Positions 1 to 9,630 of a stretch of 64,000 bases of DNA are shown here, piece after piece (within the stretch, counting starts at the first letter, position 1; every line of letters starts with the position of its first letter). The notes below the pieces were generated by a model. That model saw nothing but the letters and a program-made list of their open reading frames with translations. It had not been told where the DNA came from and did no database searches. The stretch is from Echinometra lucunter (Eukaryota; Echinodermata; Echinoidea; Camarodonta; Echinometridae), in the NCBI GenBank assembly GCA_029962745.1, contig CM057154.1, positions 18,618,078 to 18,682,077 of the forward strand, given 5' to 3'. The translations under genes were made by a program, and so were the position numbers.

Positions 1-61
1 TACAAAATTTCAAGGCCCCCCAGTGCCCCCCTACTGAAAAAAATCCCAGCTACGCCACTGC
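1..61. mobile_element. Terminal sequence of a DNA transposon with CAGTGGCGTAGCT end
   Basis: Read on the minus strand from position 61, the sequence is CAGTGGCGTAGCTGGGA followed by a G-rich stretch. CAGTGGCGTAGC is a terminal inverted repeat motif seen on many animal DNA transposons. Only this end is in the window; the element would extend beyond position 1. The family is not assigned. Confidence 0.45.
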
Positions 62-465
62 CATTACCTACACCGGGGTGGAGAGTGAAAAATGTATGTA
101 ACTGTTTTGCAAAACGACATTAGTCCAGTCCGGTGACGTATCCACTATACTACGATACCTTATTCCTTAAAGTCTGTCAAGACGGGAAGAGGTAAATAAC
201 TGATATAATTTTACGTAGTATAAGGTAAATGTAGAGATGACCTGGGAGGTGTTTCACAAAGCTGTGAGCAATAGGCATGATTAGAAATATGGAAAGCCAA
301 TTGGAATTCCCATTCGTATTTGATCGCATAAGCTAAAGTAGAATTTCTATATGTAGATTAACATTAGTATTTATTCATTTTACTACAAAGAACAAAACTT
401 ATGCAGCACTACTTTTTTTACCGATTAAATGCTTGAATTCAGCGTGAATAAAATGAAGAAGGAGG

Positions 466-590
466 AGGGGGAGGAGACGAAGAAGAAGAAGAAGAAGAAG
501 AAGAAGAAGAAGAAGAAGAAGAAGAAGAAGAAGAAGAAGAAGAAGAAGAAGAAGAAGAAAGAGGAGAAAGAGAAGAAAGAGAAGATTAAT
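466..590. repeat. (GAA)n/(GGA)n purine tract
   Basis: A G-rich start (ggaggaggggga) runs into about 30 GAA units and ends in imperfect aaagaga. Confidence 0.95.
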
Positions 591-1162
591 CGAAGATATG
601 AGAAATAATCAGGCTCCTATCACTCTTTGAGTGCGTCACTGAAATGCAAAGTAATCAGGCTATGTCATTCATATTCGTTTTCAAGGCTTGTCAGTGTCCT
701 GTATCACGGGTAGAGGGCGTTTTACTCTGAAGGTCGATTTTGTGCGTATGTGTGCGACATTCACGAAAGGCACCAAACCAGAAAATTGCGAAAGGCAATA
801 TTTAAAAAGAGTCATGTATAATTAGGGTCGGCTATTAATAGTTCTTTCTGATTATGGGTTGATGTTTCATTATACATGACTCCAGTGATGTTCTCTGTAA
901 TATGCATTCATCTTTTTGCAAACAAAGAAGGGCCAAAACCAAACAAGTAAACAAAGTATACCAACCAGACAAGCACACAAAATTAATAAAAACAAATAGC
1001 ATATTTTTCAATCACATCACATCAAATCACATCTCACTAAATAGTTTGGTAGATGTAAAATGTAAGTACTTTGTCATTTCTTATTTTCTGTTGGTATTTT
1101 CAGCAGTATTTTCGTGTCGTGCTTATCATCATCGGTGAATTTTCTCTAGCTCATTATTTTCA

Positions 1163-1288
1163 ACATCATCATCATCATCATCATCATTATCATCAATATA
1201 GCTATCCTCGTCCTCCTCGTCCTCCGCCTCCTCCGCCTCCTTCTTTTTATCGCCACCATCTTCATTATCATTATTGTTATTATTATTA

Positions 1289-1326
<38 letters not shown>

Positions 1327-1425
1327 ATTATTATTGTTGTTGTTGTTGTTATTATTATTATAATTATTATTATTATTATAATTATTATTATTATCATTAT
1401 TATTATTATCATTATTGTAATTATG
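1163..1425. repeat. Compound (CAT)n-(TCC)n-(ATT)n microsatellite
   Basis: CAT units at 1163-1193 are followed by a CCT-rich stretch, then imperfect ATT/GTT/ATC units from 1262 to 1425. The open frames here are low complexity (poly-His/Tyr and poly-Ile). Confidence 0.95.
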
Positions 1426-2768
1426 ATTATGTTGGCTTGAAAGTGTAAGTGTCGTAACTCGTTCTAGTGAAACTACTAAACCGCAAACGTCTACACCTAT
1501 TTTTAAAAATCGTTGATGGCACTTTTCGCCTCACACTAACTTCAAAATTTCACGCAACTGCAAGAAGATTGAGGTCAAACACTTTTGTATGCAAACATTT
1601 CATAAAACCTAACGGATGCATAAGAATGTCATCATTTATACCGGCAAACACGATCAATTCAGAACATTCTTTACATTTTTTTTTCAATTTGATGGTCCCC
1701 ATGTACCAGCTTGCTGTTGCAATGTTTGCGATGTTGCAAACGATTCCATTTTATATAAGAGAAAAAAATTTCACCATAAGCATGATTAAATTTGCTATTA
1801 TAGTTTGCTAAGTTAATTTTAACTATAATTCTATATTTTGACAGGATTTGCTTCAGTTAGTCGCGAGTTCCTTTAAACCCCCCTCAGGATCAAGACAGAA
1901 GACTATGTCTGCTCTTTGCAATTGCATTTTGATGGGTCGAAGAAACGGAAGAAGGGAAAGGGAGGACAAAAATAATTCCCATCTGTGGATGACACACGCG
2001 TACGTCTCTATGAAACTTTGATATCTCATTTAATATTCTATGAAACTTAGATGCCGCGTAGCAAGCTAGGCATGACGGTCCGATAGATCAACGGGGTAGG
2101 GCCCCTGCCGTAGAGTTAGGGGACCGTGAAGCGAAGCGAACTGCCTTCTTTTCCCGTAAACCTTGCAGTGCCAGCTGATGCCTACTCAACTCGCAGACAG
2201 AAAGAGTGGCGTAGCTCTGCTGACAGAAATGAAGGAGTGGGGCGGGGGGGGGGGGGAGGAGGATTCAACAAAAAACGGAGGGGAGGGGTGGTGCGGCTTT
2301 GATGTTCCCATGATATGATTCCTATAACTGGTCGAACTTCCTTTGAACAATGCAACCTAACCCTTAACTTCCTGTATGTTTTTTGGAACAATTCAATACG
2401 TCCTCCACCCCTCCCCCGCCCCTCAAAGACCACCTTGTTTACAAGTTATCTCATGAGTGACTCTGTGTATTTATTGCCAGAATGGTGATGAGTCGTAGGA
2501 AAACAATTTTCTAGAGGGGAAGTGCAGGAGGGGGAGTTGTCATTTTATGATAACTATCATGAAGTATAGCATCTCTGCCACGGCACTAACGTCCTTCGAC
2601 AAGACTATTTATCTACATCTGCGGCACTTCACCCAGGTTTATAGCAAGTAGGTACCTGACAGGATATATTAACTGAATGCACTAAGCCCTACGATAGCAG
2701 GAGCTATAAAGGCAAGGGTAATGATATCCAAAGTCCTTTCGAAAGGCGTAGAGACCTTACAGAAAGCC

Positions 2769-2907
2769 ATATTATTATAATTATTATTATCAATATCATT
2801 ATCATCATCACTATCATAATTATCATTATTGTTCCTATTATCATTATTGTCATCATTATTATCATTATTATCATTATTATCAGCATCATCATCATCATTA
2901 CTGTTAT
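2769..2907. repeat. (ATT/ATC)n microsatellite
   Basis: Imperfect trinucleotide units of ATT, ATC and GTT without other content. Confidence 0.93.
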
Positions 2908-3027
2908 GATCATTCTTAAGCTTTATTTTCTTTCTTGTATCAGAGATAGTTTTACATCTAAGGTAGATATATCAGCTCATTCATATCAGTAAAGCTTAGA
3001 ATCAAATGCCCTCATTTCTCATAAGAC

Positions 3028-3070
3028 TCATCGTCATCATCATCATCATCATCATCCTCATCATCATTTT
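3028..3070. repeat. (CAT)n microsatellite
   Basis: About 13 CAT/CGT/CCT units. Confidence 0.92.
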
Positions 3071-3879
3071 AACATCATCAGCATCATTGTCATTATCCTT
3101 TCTTTTAATTTGGGATTTATGTTATTTTATCAATTCTCCTGATTAAACATGTTTATCTATTTGGGGCTGCCATATTTTCAAGCAAATTGCTCACAATGTC
3201 AGTCCTTCTTCCGCAAATGATTTTATGTTTGATGAATTACAACCATTTCGTGTTTGTTTTTGAAAAATGATTGTTACATAAGCTTATTTATGATTCATTG
3301 TCAAAAAGGTACTTTTACATTTTATTTTAAATGTTACCGAAAAATATTGTACTTATATGAATTCAGAAGAAAATAAATCAAATCATAAGACTGACCGTAA
3401 TGTGTAACATAATTATTCAAAAGTATCATGAGATCCGAGCCAGAAAATTAGTTTTACTCAGTTTAATGGAGTATATCGAACAAACATAATTAGTATTTAT
3501 ATACTCACAAATCGCTGACATATCTAACGTAGATATAGAACTCTTCTCTGATCTGGAATTTTTGTGAAGATCTTTCAGCTATGGAGCGAAATTATTTTGT
3601 TTTGAAAAATGATATTCTGTCAATATGATCTCCAGAATATGAGTCCAATATAAACATATTTCTATCATCTGCTCCGTAAACAATGTTTAATTTTTAAAAA
3701 ATACTTTGAGTACTGAATTCTAGCGTTCCCATATGTTTAGTACAGGAACTGAGGACCCCCCCCCCCCCAACCCACCGGGTTCTCGTAGGCGGTGGGAAAA
3801 AAAATTAAAGAGAAGGAATTCATTTTCAGTTTGATTTTCTAGTACTAGTATTTTCTCCCACACATCTTTGATGTTGGAT

Positions 3880-4152
3880 TTTCGTGATCATAATTGACAA
3901 GGATTTTTGACCTTTTCATGTTGGACAGGGGTTTGCAATATACAAGCCTGGCTTAAAATTAAGCATTCCCCTCCATTTTCAACATTTATCTTTATACTTA
4001 ATGTTGAAAATTTCATTGTTTGTAAATTATTCCTATTTTGTGTTTTCTGCTTATGATGTAATTATTTGCTATATATACACATGTATTTATGTTATTCAAA
4101 GTTGAAAATGGAAAAGTAAATGAAATGAAAAAATAAATGAAATGAAATGACA
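3880..4152 (+). mobile_element. Probable 3' end of a non-LTR retrotransposon with (AAATG)n tail
   Basis: A T-rich 3'-UTR-like stretch ends in 'gaaaatggaaaagtaaatgaaatg' type sequence, an imperfect AAATG tandem tail (about 4105-4152). Simple tandem tails of this kind are typical of several LINE clades. No reverse transcriptase sequence is present, so this is a 5'-truncated copy at most. Confidence 0.4.
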
Positions 4153-4688
4153 GTTTTCTGCTGAAAAAATAAATTCTCCCTTCCTCTGAAGGAATCTTAT
4201 CAGTAGATGCTTATGTTCATCATAATGATTGCATTCATAGTTGTTTTATGTAGGGGGGGGGGGCAACAGTCATCGACTTGAAAGTGGAAGAGAGGGAAGG
4301 GAAATTGGGAACAAGGAGGGCACATTAAATATTCATGGCGGACTTCGACATTTTTCTTTTTATTTACTTTTAGTTGATCTTTTGCATCATTACCGCGTCT
4401 ATCGCTACACGTCGAGACGACCGGAGCCATAAATTCATACACACACGTCCCAATCCTATCCACAATAATGATTATTTTAAAACCCGCTGTGCACATTCCA
4501 CTGTCATAAATATTAATGGTTATTTAATAAAGTAAATACGTCTTCTCGGAAACAAGAAAAGGGGTATTAAAGGTATATGTCAACGGGTTTAAGTGGGGGA
4601 GGGGTGACTGAGCTCGGATGATAATAACAAGAAATAGGAAAGAAATAGCAGTAGTAGTGGTAGTATTAGGATGGTACATGACAAGGAG

Positions 4689-4802
4689 GATAATGATGAT
4701 AATAACAACAACATTATTATAATGCTGCTGATGATGATGATAACAATAATGATAATAATGATAATGATGATAATGATGATGATGATAATGATAATAATAA
4801 TG
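4689..4802. repeat. (GAT/AAT)n microsatellite
   Basis: Imperfect GAT, AAT and ACA trinucleotides. Confidence 0.93.
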
Positions 4803-4856
4803 GAAGCAGCAAAAGTATAGTAGCAGAAATGATAGCAGCAGAATAAGTAGAAGGTA

Positions 4857-5034
4857 AAGAAGAAGAAGAAGAAGAAGAAGAAGAAGAAGAAGAAGAAGAA
4901 GAAGAAGAAGAAGAAGGAGAAGGAGGAGGAGGAGGAGAAGAAGAAGGAGGAGGAGGAGAAGGAGGAGGAGGAGGAGGAGAAGGAGAAGAAGAAGAAGAAG
5001 AAGAAGAAGAAGAAGAAGAAGAAGAAGAAGAAGA
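4857..5034. repeat. (GAA)n-(GGA)n-(GAA)n polypurine tract, 178 bp
   Basis: The plus strand is essentially all purine: GAA units, a GGA-rich centre (4915-4985), then GAA units again. The arrangement is roughly mirror-symmetric. Open frames over it are poly-Leu or poly-Phe on the minus strand and are not genes. Confidence 0.96.
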
Positions 5035-5309
5035 TGTAAAAAGGAAGCATAAGACTGTGTAGCAGGTATGTTGTAATACATGAAATTTAGGATCCTTGGC
5101 CAGTGGCGCTACGAAAACTTATCAGAGAATAAGTCGCATGGATAGAAATTAAAAGAAAAAAACAGAAGGAAAACAGATTACTATCAAGGAGATTGAATGG
5201 AAATAACCAACGGAACTAACTACAAACTAGGGAGAGATTAGGAAATATATAAGAATTTAAACGAAAAGTCGGCAATACGATAGATATCTCTACCATAATT
5301 ATCTACGTC

Positions 5310-5925
5310 TCCCTTTTACCCCCCCTCTCTCTCTCTCTTTCTCTCTATATATCTCTCTATCTCTCTCTTTCTCTCTATTTCAATACTTGAACGACTTTTC
5401 TCTTTCGAACGTTATCCTCTTCTGTACTCTCCCTTTTTTCTCATTGTCTGTATTTATCCATATTTTTTCAGATTGCATTATCATTCTCTCCGACCATCTT
5501 GAGAAGGAAATGAAATCTCTCCTTCCTTTCTGTCTTGTCTGTCTCTTCCTTTATATTTTTGTATGCCTCTGTCTGTCAGTTGCTTTCTCTTTCTCCTCTA
5601 TCTATTCTCTTTAGCTATCTTTGTGTCTGTCTATTCATGTTTCTGTATCTTTTTTTCTCTTTTGTCTCTCGTCCTCTTCTCTTCCTTCTTCTCTGTCTTT
5701 CTAGCTCTTCTTTCCTTTCTCTGTATTTCTTTCTTGCTCCCCTCTCTTTTACTCCCCCCCTCTCTCTAGTTATACATCTTCTCTCTTTCTTTTCTGTTTC
5801 TCCTCCCTTCTTCTTCTCTCTCTCTCTCTTTAGTGATACATCTGTATTATACGTCTTTCTCTCTTTCTTTTCCCTTCTCCTCCTTCCTTCCTTCTTCTTC
5901 TCCCCCTCTCTCTCTGTCAGCTGTG
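5310..5925. repeat. 600-bp imperfect pyrimidine-rich tract
   Basis: CT, CTT and CCTT motifs dominate the plus strand for over 600 bp. It is polypurine on the gene strand and starts only about 20 bp inside the intron after the exon 6 donor. Several overlapping Ser/Leu/Phe-rich open frames come from it. Confidence 0.85.
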
Positions 5926-5947
5926 ATGAAAAAGAGGAAGAACTCAC

Positions 5948-6012
5948 CTTTCTTCTCCTCATCCATCTCATCCATCTTGGAGTTGGATCGCTTGAGAGCC
6001 AGCCGCGAACCC
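5948..6012 (-). CDS. Tbx6/16: Tbx6/16 exon 6, short basic/acidic linker after the T-box
   Basis: This 65-nt exon was found by matching the open phase of exon 5. Acceptor gatcactcag is followed by one base that completes Arg292. It then encodes [20 protein letters not shown] plus K and one further base, before a strong donor AAAG|gtgagt. The basic LKRSNSK piece could extend a nuclear localisation signal, and the acidic DEMDEEKK tail resembles the charged linkers after many T-boxes. The frame is closed by a stop just 5' of the acceptor, as expected for a true exon boundary. It is less certain than exons 2-5 because this region of T-box proteins is poorly conserved. Confidence 0.68.
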
Positions 6013-8608
6013 CTGAGTGATCAAATGATAATCAGAAGCCATTGGTTGAAAACTATATCTGCATGGTAAATGAAGACGAGTTCCGAAGCGAGACGTAACG
6101 GATTCTTGATTTATGCCCACTTCGTTCCCGCTCTCTCCGAGTCGACGGAAAAACCGTCCACCCGGCTCGTCTGATAGATTTCTGTAGGACACTTCCATCC
6201 CCTTGTTTTTCTTAAAATTAACTTGCTGAAGCAATAGGTTAAGCAAGTTAAAAGAAAAAAAATAGGCATACTTGGCTCGATCTAATTTCAAAACGCTTGT
6301 ATTTTGAGGAAAAAAATTATTCATTTTGCCTTTTGTATTGGCAATTCAATGCTGAGAAAACATTAGCATATAGAACATGGTATGAAGAGACTCTTTGTAT
6401 CTTCACAGAACTCTAAAAATTGTTCTTTTTTTACTGGTTCATTTCCATAGATAGCTATACAAGTAAAACTGAAAGTAAAGAAAAATTGATTAAANNNNNN
6501 NNNNNNNNNNNNNNNNNNNNNNNNNNNNNNNNNNNNNNNNNNNNNNNNNNNNNNNNNNNNNNNNNNNNNNNNNNNNNNNNNNNNNNNNNNNNNNNNNNNN
6601 NNNNNNNNNNNNNNNNNNNNNNNNNNNNNNNNNNNNNNNNNNNNNNNNNNNNNNNNNNNNNNNNNNNNNNNNNNNNNNNNNNNNNNNNNNNNNNNNNNNN
6701 NNNNNNNNNNNNNNNNNNNNNNNNNNNNNNNNNNNNNNNNNNNNNNNNNNNNNNNNNNNNNNNNNNNNNNNNNNNNNNNNNNNNNNNNNNNNNNNNNNNN
6801 NNNNNNNNNNNNNNNNNNNNNNNNNNNNNNNNNNNNNNNNNNNNNNNNNNNNNNNNNNNNNNNNNNNNNNNNNNNNNNNNNNNNNNNNNNNNNNNNNNNN
6901 NNNNNNNNNNNNNNNNNNNNNNNNNNNNNNNNNNNNNNNNNNNNNNNNNNNNNNNNNNNNNNNNNNNNNNNNNNNNNNNNNNNNNNNNNNNNNNGAATCC
7001 ACTTGATGATCAAATGCTCAAGGCGCAACTTGTGCAAAAGATAAAATTACATGACAAATAGACAAAAGTGCAAGAGGAGAGGTGAGGACATGAGATGGTA
7101 TCAAAAATGGTTTAACTGTCTATTATCACGTGACATTTACAAGGCAGCATGGGGGGGGGGGGTTGAAGAAGGATTTTTATACTTTCAAATTACCATTTAA
7201 TTTGCTATACCTCATACTAAATATTTGAAAGTAAAAAAAGCATGACGGAGATATCATATAAAAAGAAGGATTTAATATTTAGGGTAACATTATGACAACT
7301 TGGTCAGGTACCGCATGTTGACCAGTCTATGACTACAAAATACCAGTAATACATTGCCAGTTACATGGGGACAGAATTTCCATCGCAGGGTTCACATTCT
7401 CGGTGACTTTCATTCCTTCATGCACCGTGTTATGTTGAGTGCAAGAGAACAGCGTAAGATACCACACCTTCCTAAACTCCCTCTCTCTCCCTGATGGGCG
7501 CGCTGGGACACTGTTCGAAAACGACGTATTTCACGATCTCCTGTCCCCCTGTACATGGGCCTTTCCCCACTGATCACATTGAAATGGATTGTGTATTTCC
7601 GTGATTAAACTCAAGGTTGCTCGCATCAGCTCAAATAGAGCAGTTTATTGTTTGAATTCAAATAGAGCGAAACGGAAAGAAACTATGTTTGTTCACAAAC
7701 ACATTTTTTCCTGAAAAAATGCAGGAATATGAGAACGGAACAATGTTTGCATCTGTAGAAATCTAACTTAGATATGGAAGTAGGACTTAAACATCTTAAC
7801 TGGCTTTTCTCCGCTCATCAAGCGACGGATAACATTCAAACGAAACAAAAAATACTGTCGTAGTCTGTTCATTTTGCAGCCAGAAGGGCGATAATTTATT
7901 GTTGAAAGATTTTTATTATGCCCTTGCCCTTTTGGATCTTTGCAGACGAAATCACAGAAACATTTTTAACTTATAGAGCTTTAAAAAAATTGCAGAATGA
8001 ATTAAACAACAAATACTGACGCAATTAAAATGGGCACGGTATAAGTACAATTCTTTGCTCTTTCTGCCAATTCACCGGCGGGAAATCCGTTTTGAAGAGT
8101 GGGGGGGGGGGGGGGGAGGATCACCTTTTTTGCCGATTTTTTTCCCCGTGAACTCACACTTAAGTATACACACATACCCTCATCCATCGGCACAGACCCA
8201 TACACACATATAATATTATTATTTTGCGAGCCAGCGAAGCGAGCCAGCGAAAAATAACCACTTTTTATGGTTTTTAAGAGTATGTCAATTAAAATTCCAT
8301 GATATGACCATCATTTATGATATTTTAAATAAAAAAATCTACTAACTTATTAATTTCAATATTATTTTTCCTAAAAATGTATGTGTGTGTGTGTGTGGGG
8401 GGGGGGGAGATGTTTGTACACACCATCCCCCGGAATTTACGCCAATGATGTATTTGGTAAGTTTTATAAGGCTCTGCGTCAAAAGTTATTGGACCAAACC
8501 ACACAATGTGGAGTTCTGCCATAAATGCATTAATGCAACTGAATTCTACATTTGGAGTCGTGCTGCAAATCGTTTGGTTGAATTATTCTTTGAAGAAGAA
8601 TGTTCCGT

Positions 8609-8658
<50 letters not shown>

Positions 8659-9598
8659 AGAGAGAGAGTATACAAAAAGACGGCACCACCATAGCAATGT
8701 GGACAAACCCTGATTAGAGATTTCCGTTCTCCATATCGATAAAGCGATGAAGTTGAAGCGGATTGGAGAGTCGTTTGACTCGGATTCCCGCCCATCCATC
8801 ACGACCTCCAGCCTCGTTCGTTCAACCCGCGATCACCAGTGATCACCTTACCGACAACCAGCATGCACATCCCGTCCAAACCCCATCTCGTCCAAACCTC
8901 GAGCGCTTGTTGCCCCCCCCCCCCGTATATCACCTTTATTGCCTTTAATCATAAACTTGTGCATTGATTCTTATTTTCACATTCAAGAGACGATGATATT
9001 TGATAAAGAAAAAGATTTTGTCATCCATCGCCCCAAAAAAACTTTCTAAAGTAGCTGTTGTTTTAATAAGACAGAATTCTTGAGGAAGAATTGTTTTTAT
9101 TGAGACGAAAATATTTCGCTACTATATGCAGTTATGCATGTCTATTGGACAATGATCATGACAGCAATGTCCACGACTTAGGAAAATCGACTTTAGCATG
9201 TACATTTATCTTTTGAATTTCACTGATATTACGAGAAACTTCTTGAAAATGAGCAGCGATTTACTTTGCTGGTCATGGACATGATGGAATTCACAACAAA
9301 CAATATTTACCTTCTTGCCATTCCGTTGTCCCGAAAGCCTTTGGCGAAAGGGTTGTGGTCGATCTTGAGTTGCGTGATCTAGAGTAAAGAGAAAGACCCA
9401 TGCAGTCATGATTTTAATACGGCACATAATGTAAATTGGAAATTGTATTCAGCAATAATTTTGGAGGTCTGAAATCTGTGCTTGTTTGTTGTCTACAAGA
9501 AAATCACTAATCAAATATCGAAAACATATTACTGTGCAAAGAGAAATAATGATTTGTTTAACAGATCTTGTAAAAAAAAATACCCATATCAATGGTGC

Positions 9599-9630
<32 letters not shown>

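Larger units (their letters stand above)
1..5947 (-). other. Tbx6/16: Tbx6/16 intron 6 (partial), repeat-rich
   Basis: This lies downstream of the exon 6 donor. No exon with the required phase and a convincing peptide was found, so the remaining exons are probably beyond position 1. The stretch is mostly simple repeats (GAA, ATT, CAT, GAT and CT types), one LINE-like 3' tail (3880-4152) and a transposon end at 1-61. Confidence 0.5.
6013..9310 (-). other. Tbx6/16: Tbx6/16 intron 5 (3.3 kb)
   Basis: This is a phase 2 intron with donor gtaaat and acceptor cactcag. It contains the assembly gap, the older copy of the poly(G)-bordered element (8073-8446) and a (GA)n tract. Its extent depends on the exon 6 call. 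Confidence 0.66.

Noticed and set aside
586..638. Possible terminal exon on the minus strand: acceptor gcatttcag, correct phase, 16 codons, then TAA
   Set aside because: The acceptor and phase fit, but the peptide is very short, runs into the GAA repeat and would give a protein lacking the usual C-terminal region. It could be chance.
2079..2126. GC-rich stretch with inverted CGGTCC/GGACCG, first read as a tRNA
   Set aside because: It has no A or B box and cannot form a cloverleaf.
4524..5081. 185-codon minus-strand frame with long poly-Leu and poly-His/Tyr
   Set aside because: It is a translation of the GAA/GGA and GAT microsatellites and has no other content.
5040..5113. Another in-phase acceptor (ttttcgtag) on the minus strand with an open frame into the GAA repeat
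   Set aside because: The frame survives only because the repeat encodes serine, and the peptide before it is not T-box-like.
5535..6020. 161-codon plus-strand Ser/Leu/Phe-rich frame and its minus-strand Arg/Glu partner
   Set aside because: Both come from the pyrimidine-rich tract. The minus frame overlapping exon 6 is not in the exon's phase.
6363..7061. Open frames across the N gap
   Set aside because: They are open only because N cannot encode a stop.
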